Below are positions 1 to 9,800 of a stretch of DNA of 64,000 bases, in pieces. Made by a program: the position numbers and the translations under genes. The notes under the pieces were generated by a model. It saw only the letters and a list, made by a program, of their open reading frames with translations. It was not told the DNA's origin and did not search any database. Source of the DNA: Argentina anserina (taxonomy: Eukaryota > Streptophyta > Magnoliopsida > Rosales > Rosaceae); the NCBI RefSeq assembly GCF_933775445.1, contig NC_065876.1, positions 24,676,001-24,740,000 of the forward strand, given 5' to 3'. Every line of letters begins with the position of its first letter. Position 1 is the first letter of the stretch.

Positions 1-1147
1 TTCATGGTCAACGTTTGCAACTCACGTGGTTTTTAAATTGGCCGCTTTTGGGTTACATGGGACCCCAATAGCACTACATTGTGATTTTAGACCTTAAACT
101 TTGGAAAACGGACCTCGGAACGTCAAAATTGACGTCGTTTTTCCCGGTTCCTGTTCCGGCGTTTCCGGAACGTTTTTCGGCGTTTCCGGCACCGCCACCC
201 GGTTCCTACCGGCGTCCCTTGTCGAACCTGAAGTTCCGGCCTCCATACCGGTCAGTTTCCGGCCGCCGCCGACCGGTTTTCCGGCAATTGGTGCCGCCGG
301 CTTTCGACGAGTTTTTCCGACGATTTTTTTTCCGTCGTTTCTCGTCATGTTTTCGGCATATTTCAGCAGTTCTTGCTGCCACGTTTTCCTAGTCCAAATT
401 TCACCCGATTTTGAGTTAATTTGACATGGTTTTTCGGTTAATTTTCCAGTTTTCTCCAAGTCGTTTCATAGCTCAAATGATTTTATTATTATTGGTGACC
501 ATCTGCACCAATTGGATGGTTTTTACGACCCAAATTGTTTGGTATTGAACTGCTCCAATACCATGTTTTTCCAACTCTTAAGTTGAAGAATGTAATTCTG
601 TTGCCATGTGATACACTCGATGAGATTGCACATTTGTTTCAATCCCCCCCTCTTACAATATCCTACGGCGTATTGTGTAGAGAAGTTCACTGCGTCGTTG
701 TTTCTCTTAATCTTCATTTTGAAAATGTCCCGCCATGAAATCGAGTGTCTTGCTTATTGCGTAACCACCCACACTGTCCTACGGCGCAGGTAGTTGTTTT
801 ACGGATCTCGTGTGGAGATTGTGTTCTATATCGTCGTGCCTTGTTAAGTTTTAAAGGCCATACATACCAATGATAGATTTTCATCTTGATATTTGTGTTA
901 AGAATGGAGAGGAATAAATCTGTCAGATTTCATTGACAATAGCTTTTTTCAAGATTAGACAGTAGCTTTGTTAGCCTGCAGACATAGCTTTGATTGCCTA
1001 CAGCAGTAGCTTTATCTAACTCAAGATTCTTTGAATCATGGGTTCGGTTTTACTGTCTTCTCGGTTTTGACATGATCGTTTTTTGGTCATTTTGAACAAG
1101 ATATGATGATTCGAGTTCTTTGAAATTCACATTATCATCTATTTTTC

Positions 1148-2115
1148 ATGTTCACGAAGCGGTTGGAGGACCACCTCACCCATGCTCCAAACGGTGAGGC
1201 CGAGCCTGCCTATTTCGGCGGCTCCATGGCATTCAAGCCATCGGTGGCGGCATCCCCTCCTTCACAGGAGCTTGTGATGCCTCCCGTGTTTTCTAATGCC
1301 TCCATGGTAATCTCTGATCCCCATTGCTCATTTTGCAAAGCTTGTTCTTTTGCTAGATTTCAAGGAAGTCCTTATTTGATAAGGCTCCAACAGAGAACAT
1401 TTCATTCTTACGAAGTATTTAAGGTGACATTAGTGGACTCTATCCAACCGAATGCAGACATTTTTTTGGTATTTTTATGGTATAGGTTAAGAGCATCGAC
1501 ACGTTGGTCACACGTCGCTTTGCTTTCCACAAGAAACGCTGCATTTGCTAAAGGTTTTAGCTATGATCATCATCCTAAGGGCTCACCACCCTTCCTATCC
1601 TCTCAAATCTATTTGAATGGATACCGTTGGAGAGTTCACCCCCATGACTTTGATAATTTCGTTTTGCATGTCTACTGGGATCGTCGTTGAACATATTATT
1701 CCTCATGTTCATTCACTGCACGATCTAGCAGAGCTCGGACTTGGTTATGGGTACTAACCTGCCGATTTTTGCATGGGGATATGTAATGATGTTGCATGCA
1801 GCGACACTTATTCGTTTCAGACCCACAACTTGCCAAGCGTTTAGTGCGTACCAGATGGTCACTGGATACGGTCCCAACGTTCTTTTCACTAACGCCTATT
1901 TGGTTAAAGTTGTTTATGTGCCTCGATTGTAGTTATCTCAATGGGTCTACTTGAAACGATTAAGTATTCTGGTTGGTTATGATTTATGAATCACCAACAC
2001 TTGTCCGCTATTTCCAATCTACAACCGTTGATCTCTATCTTACGATATTAGCAGACGGTCACTTTGATGAGACATACTTCCCGTCGTTAGGGGGAGATAT
2101 GGAATGCTCTCATTC
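1148..2115 (+). pseudogene. copia integrase remnant (element A)
   Basis: Frames here read as a decayed copia GAG-pre-integrase and integrase core. Around 1320-1400 is a CSFCKACSFARFQGSPY-like pre-integrase segment. Around 1490-1560 the stretch ASTRWSHVALLSTRNAAFAK is typical of this copia lineage, and 1741-1932 resembles the later integrase (LPIFAWGYVMMLHAATLIR, QMVTGYGPN). Similarity continues through 1940-2115 with frameshifts, ending near FPSLGGD. Stops and shifts between the pieces rule out a working enzyme. The family joins retroelement cDNA to host DNA. Confidence 0.75.
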
Positions 2116-2779
2116 CGGTTTTAACACCAGGAATTGACGTGGTGTGGCACTATGTCTCATTAAGATCCCGCACTACTCAAAGTGAGCAAATGTGCAACGC
2201 ATTATCTACCTCCAGAAAATCAAAGATTCGATGCTCAATGACTTTACCGATATTGCGAAAGTGACGAGATCGCACATAAATGATGTGATGTGCCGGTAAG
2301 GTTGGAACTCTCAGAATATGAGAGAATTTCATATGACTTGGTCCTAGCACCGTTGGCACCATCCTTGACAATGGGAAGGAAGCCGACGATGATACCATCG
2401 TACGCTGTGGTGTTGTCGGCGCCCGTGGTATTGCACCACAAAACAAGGGCGGCAAACGCAAAGATGGACAAGTAAGGGTCATAGCTTCGGTCTTGGCTCC
2501 TACCTAAATGAGGGGGAGACCATTATTCTCTGGAATCAAAACCAGAAAGAAGCGAGATTCGTAGGCACAAGTATTTCGCCCATCATCAAGAGATATTCTC
2601 TAAACATGTGTATCAACTAAGTTTCTGTGGGACGCTACAGACTCCTTTTGTTGATGTTAGAGAATAATAGAATTCTCACAAATTGATCGTATACAGCGCG
2701 CACATGTGTTTAATGAATTGATCTCCCATGATTGATGATTTATTCGCTTATGCTCTTATTCCGTTGTAAAGTATCAACG

Positions 2780-3190
2780 ATGAGCAACTTGACCGAAGTG
2801 GAAAGAATCAATACAGGCTGAACTAGACTTGTTATGTTGATCGTTGTTCGTAAGTGTAATGAGAAAGATGAAATCATGCGATATATGCAGGACTTATGGC
2901 GCAAAGATTGTCTCATTATCCTAGTATTGACTATGATGAGTTATATTCTCTCGTTATGGACATAATTACTTTCCGCTACTTGATCAGTAGTAGTGTCCAT
3001 GAAAACTGATTTGCAGCATATGATAGTGGTCATAGAATATCTATAAAGGGATCTTGACGCAGATATGAGAGTGCCCGAGGGACTTTAAATGCCTCCAGAC
3101 CACGTAGAGCTTATGTAATCAGATTGCGACGTTCGAGAGAACGTAGTACAATCGGTTGCAAGAACTCATACCCATATGTGTTCATATGAA
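2780..3190 (+). pseudogene. copia reverse transcriptase remnant (element A)
   Basis: Degenerate codons resemble the N-terminal part of a copia reverse transcriptase, including a NEKDEIMRYMQDL-like version of the usual NE.VRYKARLVAQGF motif near 2855-2900 and a PGIDY-like segment near 2920-2940. The same domain is better preserved in copia D at 53490-54130. Multiple stops and frameshifts are present. The catalytic YVDD box is not found, because unrelated sequence replaces the downstream part. Confidence 0.6.
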
Positions 3191-3239
3191 AGCTAATTTT
3201 TGATTCTCTATTCCGTCTAAGTATAGATGATGAAGAGAT

Positions 3240-4140
3240 TCAATGAGCAATAGATTCATATATGTAAGTGTTGTTGGGACATTATTGCTTTCATTATGAC
3301 GTGATTAACTATGCGGCTATGCATCGTCATTGGACTTGCATTGCTTCTTTGACATGGGTTTAGTTCTACACTTAGTGAACCAACACAAATCCTATCCACA
3401 CCAACGCCGCCAGCAGCTCCAGCAACATCAACGTACGCCTTGGTGTAGTAGTCGATAGTGGTAGCGTAGAGGATGCGTACGGTTCCGTCTCGGACCAAAA
3501 TCAGTCCTTCATTGGTCCATTCCCCCATTCCTTTGTGAAAGACACATTGAATGTGACAAATCAGAATCTGTCCAGTTTCATAGGTCAACTTCAACGAGAC
3601 CTACAAGACAACTCGCTTGATGAAATATAGTGAAATTGGTACCGTTGGAAAGGTCTATGTGTCTACTTTCCAGGGACACCAACCATTTGTTCATAGATAT
3701 CATATTCAGTGAGTTATGGCCGTTTTAGCAAAGTAGGACAGTTCTGTCCGGAAATTTGCAAGTTAGTCAACTTCGACAGAGCATTGTGAACTGCTCCGAT
3801 CGGATGAGGTTGTGAATCTTATGTCACTAGAAACTTACGGGTGTCTACTTTTCAGAACATTTTGCGGTTCACTGATACCTATTTTGACGAAGAAGTTATG
3901 GCCGTTTAAGTGAGTGAAGGTCATTCTATCCGAGAATCTGATTTTTATTACAAACTCTTGTTTTGAGTTGTTATGCAATCTTGTTTCCTAAGATCTAAGT
4001 TTGGCTAAGTATAGCATGTATGATCTAAGGATGTGTGGCTAGATTAATGGTTAATCATTAGCCCAAGACTACGTTTGAGAAGCATGTAATGAACGTTGTA
4101 TACGTTGTTCTTTGTACTCCATGATTATGACACTAATCAG
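3240..4140. other. sequence inside copia A with no copia counterpart
   Basis: In copia D the RT is followed by RNase H and the PPT. Here that interval is replaced by about 0.9 kb that I cannot match to RT or RNase H. It includes a minus-strand open frame of 112 codons (3594-3256) with no recognised domain. From about 3600 to 3960 the sequence resembles non-coding plant repeat DNA, with two copies of a GTTATGGCCGTTT-like phrase near 3714 and 3896. It may be a separate insertion or a deletion junction; I see no terminal repeats. Confidence 0.4.
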
Positions 4141-4322
4141 GGAGAGTTGTTTCGTAGACTTTAGGGTGAGTCTACCTCACAAGATGCTATCAAATGTAGA
4201 CGGTGTGTTGTGCTCTTTTTCCCTTCGATCAAGCTTTTGTTTTTACCCAAGATGTTTTTATTTTGCTTGACAAGGTTTTTACCGAGGCAACGATGTGTGC
4301 ACCATGCAACCTAGGCATGCGA

Positions 4323-4334
4323 CACAAGGGGGAG
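4323..4334 (+). promoter_or_regulatory. polypurine tract of copia A
   Basis: The purine-rich stretch ACAAGGGGGAG sits immediately before the TGTTCC start of the 3' LTR, as expected of a plus-strand primer. The equivalent in copia D is at 55310-55321. Confidence 0.7.
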
Positions 4335-4518
4335 TGTTCCGGGAGAATTACTATTCTACCTTTGTGTGTGTCTTAGCCTAATAGGTTTTCTGTTAGGAGA
4401 TAGATTAGCATCTCCGTAATAGATTAGGACTCCGAATCCTACGGGATTATGGTTTTGTAATGCCTATATATAGGCCTCCATATCATTCAATAATACACAA
4501 TTATTTCATCCTGAAACA
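4335..4518 (+). repeat. 3' LTR of copia A
   Basis: It begins TGTTCCGGGAGAATTACTA and can be aligned by eye with both LTRs of copia D (51005-51174 and 55322-55506). It contains a TATA-like CTATATATAG near 4464 that would serve as the LTR promoter. The right end is placed at ...CTGAAACA by comparison with copia D and because minus-strand RNase H codons resume just beyond. The exact end could differ by a few bases. Confidence 0.75.
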
Positions 4519-4620
4519 AAACATGATTTTTAGATATATTGATAGCACTCGTATTATCAATATCAACACAACAAAAATGACATGATGCATTTAGATATTC
4601 TTGATTTTTCTTCTTCCTCC
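4519..4620 (-). pseudogene. copia RNase H fragment (element B)
   Basis: The minus-strand translation contains CCVDIDNTSAINISKN followed by a V-L pair. This is the conserved copia RNase H segment DNTSAI.ISKNPVLHSRTKHI. The match stops at the copia A LTR end, so this is the point of insertion. Just upstream the frame reads like the end of gag (CHFC), so gag and RNase H are joined by a deletion. Confidence 0.7.
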
Positions 4621-4786
4621 ATACCTTTTTGCCTGATACACCTTGTTTCCCAAAGCTCATTTTTCTGTTTTTTATATGCTTTAGACAATCCAACAAAGTG
4701 AGAAATATCTCACAATAATTCGATGTGTTGTTCCTATTCAATATGAATATCTTTAATTTCATTGTCTAACCTTGAAGTAGAATCAA

Positions 4787-5678
4787 CTATTTTTTATTCC
4801 GAAGAGGATCGAAATCCTGCAATAGTCCCTCCTTATGTTTGATCACATCATTTGCTAGAGAACCTGCTTTATCATGCACAAAATTAGAATGTATACTGGA
4901 ATTAGTTTTTGAATGAGACTCACCAAGATAACCAAGTCTAGTTCGATCATAATAGGATTTGCCCGAGCTTAAGATGTCTAATAATGCATTAGAACTCATC
5001 TGAAATTTGCCGAACTTGTCTTATGTCTTTTCAAGAGATTCATGTAATTCATCAACTTTATAATTTAGTTGCAAATGAACTTGTCCTTTTCAATTATCTC
5101 TTCTTGTAGCATCTGAATCTTTGCAAGAAGTCATTTTCTTTCTACTTTCCAATCTTCATTGCTCATGTCATTTCTTCCTCCTCCATTTTTTCTCATTAGT
5201 TCATGCTTCTCAATCTCCCTTTTTTTTTTCCTCTTGTAATCTTTCAACTTTAAGTTTTAACGCATCATTCTTCTCAGAATTTGAAAAAGAAGAAACAAGA
5301 GCGAATGTTTTGTTTCCTTTTGAGAAATCATCTTCTACGTCATTACCTTCATGAAGAACAATTAATTTATCCCAAACCTGTTTGGTAGTAGTACAATTCT
5401 GAATCTTCTTCCTTTCATCTCTACTTAGGGCAACATAAATAGCATTTAGACTCACTCAACTTGATCTCTTGCTCAGACCAATCATCCTCATCAACAAGCT
5501 TTGGAGGACCTTTTGAATTTTTTACGTCAACATGAATCGTTGCAGCCTTCCAATCACCTTCCACACTCCTCCATGCATGAAAATCAATACCATAAATGAA
5601 CGATTTCATTTGAAGTTTCCATCGAGAAAAGTTCATTCCTTTGAGTAACGGCGGTTGATTCATCCAATTTCGTTCCAT
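4787..5678 (-). pseudogene. copia gag remnant (element B)
   Basis: Three minus-strand frames cover a copia gag of UBN2/DUF4219 type. 5678-5421 starts MERNWMNQPPLLKGMNFSRW, the usual N-terminus, with the Trp and RW residues that define the domain. 5455-5210 carries a TTKQVWDKLIVLHEG segment, typical of the middle of UBN2 gag. 4999-4787 continues with an LGYLGE motif typical of the gag C-terminus. Frameshifts near 5430 and 5200 break it. Gag packages the element RNA. Confidence 0.8.
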
Positions 5679-5721
5679 CTTTAACTAGATCTGCCAGACA
5701 CCTCCAGCGGTCCGCACCTGC

Positions 5722-5733
5722 TCTGATGCCAAA
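5722..5733 (-). promoter_or_regulatory. primer binding site of copia B
   Basis: On the minus strand TGGCATCAGAGCAGG lies directly inside the LTR end. It matches the 3' end complement of initiator tRNA-Met with one change from the usual TGGTATCAGAGC. It orients element B and fixes the LTR edge at 5734. Confidence 0.8.
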
Positions 5734-5824
5734 TGAAAATACTAGGTGGAACAAGTTAAGAGATAAATATATCAAATAAACTTTACTTTACTATTGAATA
5801 ACATATTACAATGACAACGTATGA

Positions 5825-6005
5825 TCAATCGTAATTATAATTCTCAAAAATAAAAATTACTTCACACTTGAAAGGCACGGTCAAGTGTATTACAAAGCCA
5901 TAAAGGTCTTTGTTGTCACGAAGGATGATAACGCCATAGAGATCGTTGAAGCTACGAAGGTCTTGAATGCCACGAAGGACTTGAATGCCACGATGGTCAC
6001 TCAAT
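5825..6005 (-). repeat. short imperfect repeats within the copia B LTR
   Basis: The phrase CACGAAGG(A/T) and close variants recur about every 20 bases between 5915 and 6020 (CACGAAGGATGAT, TACGAAGGTCTTG, CACGAAGGACTTG, CACGATGGTCAC, CACGAAGGTCGAT). This looks like a small tandem expansion inside the LTR. Confidence 0.6.
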
Positions 6006-6166
6006 AGAGCCACGAAGGTCGATCTAGGGTGTCTCTCAAACTATGCTAGAACTCACACACACACCAAAAACTGAATTTGTTTTACTTTAGTTCTCTCTAC
6101 ATGTATTCGGCACCCAAACCCTAGCACCTTAATACACACACACACACATATATATATAGGATAATT

Positions 6167-6523
6167 TTCAGGTGCGGACGTCCGTACCTTACGTAAGGTA
6201 CGGATTCACCGATTCCGGCTAAGGCAGGCTGCAACGGCAGGGCGGACCACGACAGCCGTACTCCCCACCTCCCAGCGGTCCCGTCTGTGCCGGTCGGAGC
6301 TCCATCGGCGACCCACGGCGGCCGGAATCGCAAAATCGCCGGAATCTGCCCAGAAACTTGATTTTTGCAGATTCCGGCCGCCGTGGGCCACCGATGGAGC
6401 ACCGGCCGGCACAGACGGGATCGCAGGGAGGTGGGTAGTGCGGCTGTCGTGGTCCGCCCTGCCGTTGCAGCCTACCGTCGCCGGAATCGGCGAATCCGCA
6501 CGGTGCGGACGTCCGCACCTGAA
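6167..6523. mobile_element. GC-rich fold-back element (MITE-like)
   Basis: The two halves are near-complete reverse complements. The left arm (about 6167-6327) and right arm (about 6370-6523) would fold into one long hairpin around a short loop at about 6330-6368. The ends read TTCAGGTGCGGACGTCCG on each strand, and GGTGCGGACGTCCGCACC is itself a perfect palindrome. GC content is far above the flanks. Both sides are TA-rich microsatellite, so any target duplication is hidden. No coding capacity is seen; apparent ORFs are by-products of the palindrome. Confidence 0.8.
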
Positions 6524-6530
6524 GCGGCCT

Positions 6531-6555
6531 GTATATATATATATATATATATATA
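6531..6555. repeat. (TA)n microsatellite
   Basis: An uninterrupted TA run lies immediately right of the fold-back element. A shorter CA/TA run at 6132-6158 lies on the left, so the element sits inside a TA-rich tract. Confidence 0.9.
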
Positions 6556-7090
6556 AACCGTGCCTCCTTTTCTAAAACCTATATCCGGATGACAACTAAC
6601 TCAATAACAACTTTCTAAACCTAATTTATCTAGAAAGGTAAACATCTTATTTGAAAAATAAATCTCAAGTAAATATGAAAAAATACCAACTCATGAATAT
6701 TTTCCCAACTCATCCTTACCAAATAAAAATCTATTCGAAATTAAATTTTCTCTCACCAATAAAGATTAACAAACCCTCCTATTTAATCTTATCATTTCTC
6801 CAAAATAAGTTACCCTTTATCTCTTAATAAATATGAAAAATATTTGAAACCACCCTTCCAAATATATCTAGATCTACCCGTAAGAATATCAAATAAATAA
6901 GGAGAGATCAACCTATAAGGCAAGAGACCTCATGACATAAAGATTTCCAAGTTTGATTAGGAAACCTTCTCTTTCATTTGAAATTCTGATATGGGTTTAT
7001 CAACACTTCTTATTTGTCAATTTTGCACTCCTTTGAATTCCATCAACTCATGGAGGCCAATATACCTTCATCTCCTCCAACATCCCAACA

Positions 7091-7599
7091 CTAACGGGTA
7101 CATTTGGTTGAGCTTACTAAATTAATGAAGTTTCCCATGCACTGAGTTATGAAATGAAATATGTGAATGTCATGAGAGAAGGCAATAACAATGAGAAATG
7201 CAATAAAGGTGACATGAATTAGAAAGAAAACAACATATACGTGATCTAGCAATCAATTAAGGTCGATTTTGTGCTTGGTAAAAAAAAGTGTTGTGTGCCT
7301 AGCCCAAGATTCAAATGGATGTAGAATAATTCATGCATGTACGTAAACAGTGGTATATCACCGTGAGATATTTTAAATTATTGTCATTAACTTTGTGATT
7401 TGGGTGTTGATTTCTCTTCAGACGTTGCCCTTGAATTGAATGTGATTGAGCAAAAACGAAATACTAAAAGCTTAATTGATACATTACATATATGTGGTAT
7501 GGAAATGATTGTTGGCCTTAAACATTTAGGCCTCAAAGGCTTTAATTTTATGTGTCAAGCCTAGCCACACAAACACATCATATCCTGTCTAAATTTATT
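7091..7599. other. AT-rich spacer, no gene seen
   Basis: This follows the copia B LTR. I find no coding frame of interest and no terminal repeats; it may be the host sequence into which B inserted. Confidence 0.5.
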
Positions 7600-8106
7600 T
7601 AATCTGAGGGGTCATGTGTCTCGAGCGGGCAGGCTCTGTTTGTTTTGGAAAGAAGGTGTGGTAGTGAATTTGTTATTGTACTCTCAGAATCATATCGATG
7701 TGATCATTGGAGATGATGCCAATTCAGAGAATGGGCGTTTTACTGGCTTGTATGGGTTTACTAAGGTGCAGGAAAGATTAAAAACGTGGGAGTTGGTTGA
7801 TCAATTAGGACTTTCTAATAATGGGAGGCCTTGGTTGTTGGGTGGGGATGTGAATGAGATTATGCATGCTTGTGAAAAGGAGAAGGGCCCTCCTAGGTGT
7901 TTTAGGCAAATGGATGCGTTCAAAAGCAGTATGGATAGATGGGGGTTTGATTGATCTTAATTTTACAGGGCCTCAATTCACTTGGCATGGGAAACGTAGG
8001 GGTGAAATTATTAAATGTCGGTTGGATCGTTTTCTGGCTACGAGCAACTGGAGAGATAAGGTTCCCGCGTCGAAAGTTAGTCATCTCAAGCCTTCAAAAA
8101 TCAGAC
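7600..8106 (+). pseudogene. LINE (L1-type) endonuclease domain fragment
   Basis: The translation from 7616 reads GRLCLFWKEGV, then HIDVIIGD, GRFTGLYGF and PWLLGGDVNEIM. These are the hallmark blocks of the apurinic endonuclease domain of plant L1 LINEs, with GGD.NEI near the active site. A frameshift near 7950 moves the reading to DLNFTGPQFTWHGKRRGE and KCRLDRFLA, again classic. The match stops at 8106, where a gypsy LTR begins. No reverse transcriptase is attached. The intact enzyme nicks target DNA to prime retrotransposition. Confidence 0.88.
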
Positions 8107-9064
8107 TGTAAAACGAGAATTTAAAAACAAACAAGAATGCAGACACGTGTACAAATAAAATATAATTTATTGAATATCAAGCGCGGGGTTACAATCTTTG
8201 TGAACTCCTCTGATTCTATCTCTATATATGACTTGGCTCAAGGGTGACGTCCACTTGATCTTGAGAATTTGAGTTTGATTTGGATTTAGATTTGATGAAG
8301 AACGAGCGATATGGCCGCTTGATGATTCTTCGTGGACTTGAGTTTGAATTTGGATTTGATGAATAATGAGCGATTTGGCTTCTTGATGATTCTTCGTGAA
8401 CTTGAGTTTGGATTTGGATTTGATAAAAAACGAGCGATTTGACCGCTTGATGATTCTTCGTGGACTTGAGTTTGGATTTGATGAAGACCGAGCGATTTGG
8501 TGGCTTGATGATTCTTCGTGGATTTGATGATCTTCATGGACTTGATGATGTTCGTGGACTTGAAAGACTTCGGGATTTGTCGAGAGTGATATTGCTCAAG
8601 TGATTTTCTCTCTTCTTCTCAAGTCTCTTCTCCTCATGTTGAAAGGGGGTATTTATAGTGTCAAGGTTTCTATTTTGTAGAATATTTTAATGACACTAAA
8701 AATAATAAATTTCGTTAAATATATATTTAAATCAATATGTATTTTCTAGATTAATTCAAAATTAGTTATTCTCATAACTAAATTAAACAGAAAATAATTG
8801 ATTTAATTGTAACAGTTACAGAATTTATTAATTTAATCAAATATTTGATTACCATTTCGAATCGTCAATGACATTCAATTATCGATTTAAGTCGGAATCG
8901 CGTAGCTTTGATTACGATCATCCATTTATATGCTGACACAAGTTTTATTCGGATCCGCACCAACTTTGTTGACTTTTTGGCCACGTGTGCAATTTTGTCG
9001 GGATCTTGGTCGATTTAATTATTTAATGAAGATGGTTTACTCCATTACTTTTCATGTGTCTACA
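8107..9064 (-). repeat. LTR of a gypsy-type retrotransposon (minus strand)
   Basis: On the minus strand it begins TGTAGACACATG at 9064, directly after a G-rich tract, and runs to 8107, giving TG...ACA ends. The LINE codons stop exactly at the left end, supporting an insertion boundary. A block of four imperfect units of about 60 bp lies within it. No internal polyprotein of this element is recognised to the right, so it is probably a truncated element. Confidence 0.6.
8285..8535. repeat. minisatellite of about 60-bp units inside the LTR
   Basis: Four units share GAGCGAT, then CTTGATGATTCTTCGTG and ACTTGAGTTTG. Each starts near GATTTGATGAA and copies differ by point changes and small indels. 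Minus-strand translation is a repetitive peptide without a known domain. Confidence 0.85.
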
Positions 9065-9078
9065 AATGCCCCCACTTC
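9065..9078 (-). promoter_or_regulatory. polypurine tract next to the gypsy-type LTR
   Basis: The minus strand reads GAAGTGGGGGCATT directly before the LTR start, a typical plus-strand primer site. It identifies 8107-9064 as the downstream LTR of a minus-strand element. Confidence 0.6.
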
Positions 9079-9277
9079 AAGTCGTGTTGCCGACATGTCG
9101 TCATCACGTACCGAAAGCGGAGCTTGAAGTATGTACTTTGATTTGGAGAATTTGTGGAGCTGGATTGCGAGGCTCCGCTAATTTTGTAGTAATCGTTCCT
9201 TATGACTTCCGAGATTTAGTTCGACACGAAGAGAAATTATTGACATTTCTGTCGATGTATTTTATTTGTAAAATAAA

Positions 9278-9442
9278 CGTGTCCATCCCAAGATGCTTTC
9301 TAGCCACCGAGACCAAGTAATGAAGATACACTTTATCACTTCCATATGAACCGTAATCATTTTTAACCTGAACCATTATAATTGGACCACCATTTCCATA
9401 AAGAAGATGAGCAATCTTTGGAAATAGGCTGCCCCGCCTCAC
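9278..9442 (-). pseudogene. beta-galactosidase (GH35) gene fragment
   Basis: The minus-strand translation holds GGPIIMVQVKNDYGSYGSD followed by KVYLHYLVSVARKHLG. This matches the region around the catalytic acid/base of plant GH35 beta-galactosidases, where the usual sequence is GGPII..Q.ENEYGSYG. Here the catalytic NE pair reads ND, so the key Glu is lost. Only about 55 codons are recognisable, with no flanking exons in register. Intact members remove terminal galactose from cell-wall polymers. It is a fragment, possibly moved by a transposon or left from a duplication. Confidence 0.75.
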
Positions 9443-9648
9443 TTAGTCCATTTCCTTTGCACAATGCCCAGTAGTACCATCTTCAACTTCATCAGCACAA
9501 AACATGTCTTGTTCATCATTAATTCTTGGATCAGTTGAACTTTTCAGTGCTTTGGTTTCGGATAAAGATCCCTTGTATTGAAAACTGGAACATGCTTTGG
9601 AATGGCGTCCCAGCATGTCTTATGAGAACTTGAAAATTGGTTGGAGGG

Positions 9649-9800
9649 CTGCACATGGAATGGTGAAGTTCAAATGTGGTATAACTGTTCCTCCACCGAA
9701 ACAAACTGGCTGCACATGGAATGGTGAAGTTCAAATGTGGTATAACTGTTCCTCCACCGAAACAAACTGGCTGCACATGGAATGCTGAAGTTCACATGGC
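9649..9800. repeat. 61-bp tandem repeat, about 2.5 copies
   Basis: Units start at 9649, 9710 and 9771 with CTGCACATGGAATG. The first two full copies appear identical, and the third is cut at 9800 next to a hAT-like element. The identity of the copies points to recent expansion. Confidence 0.95.

Larger units (their letters stand above)
1..4518 (+). mobile_element. Ty1/copia retrotransposon A, left end outside window, decayed
   Basis: This is the 3' part of a copia element whose left end lies beyond base 1. Bases 1-140 match 53229-53370 of copia D nearly base for base, which fixes family and orientation. In order it holds a CCGG-rich linker (about 130-340), an integrase remnant, an RT remnant, about 0.9 kb of sequence with no copia similarity, a polypurine tract and a 3' LTR. 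The right boundary falls inside the RNase H region of a minus-strand copia element, so A inserted into that older element. All reading frames are broken and no open polyprotein remains. Confidence 0.85.
4519..7090 (-). mobile_element. Ty1/copia retrotransposon B, internally deleted, interrupted by copia A
   Basis: Reading the minus strand from 7090 there is a long LTR (7090-5734), a tRNA-Met type primer site just inside it, gag codons (5678 to about 4787), then an abrupt change to the RNase H motif DNTSAINISKN near 4560-4525, where copia A begins. Protease, integrase and RT are missing, so B had lost about 3 kb before or after being cut. The rest of B should lie left of the window, beyond copia A. 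Confidence 0.75.
5734..7090 (-). repeat. 5' LTR of copia B
   Basis: On the minus strand it starts TGTTGGGATGTTGGAGG at 7090 and ends at 5734 next to the primer site, giving TG...CA ends. The length of about 1.36 kb includes a 357-bp fold-back insertion and flanking TA repeats, so the original LTR was close to 1 kb. The partner LTR is not in the window. Confidence 0.65.

Noticed and set aside
94..459. Open frames on both strands in the CCGG-rich block
   Set aside because: They lie in the copia linker, are low in sequence complexity, and have no domain.
3256..3594. 112-codon minus-strand frame as a gene
   Set aside because: No recognised motif, lies inside a decayed retroelement, no promoter or splice signals.
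6121..6556. Several overlapping GC-rich frames as genes
   Set aside because: They are products of the palindromic element and mirror each other on opposite strands.
8286..8537. Repetitive minus-strand peptide as a protein
   Set aside because: It is the translation of an LTR minisatellite.
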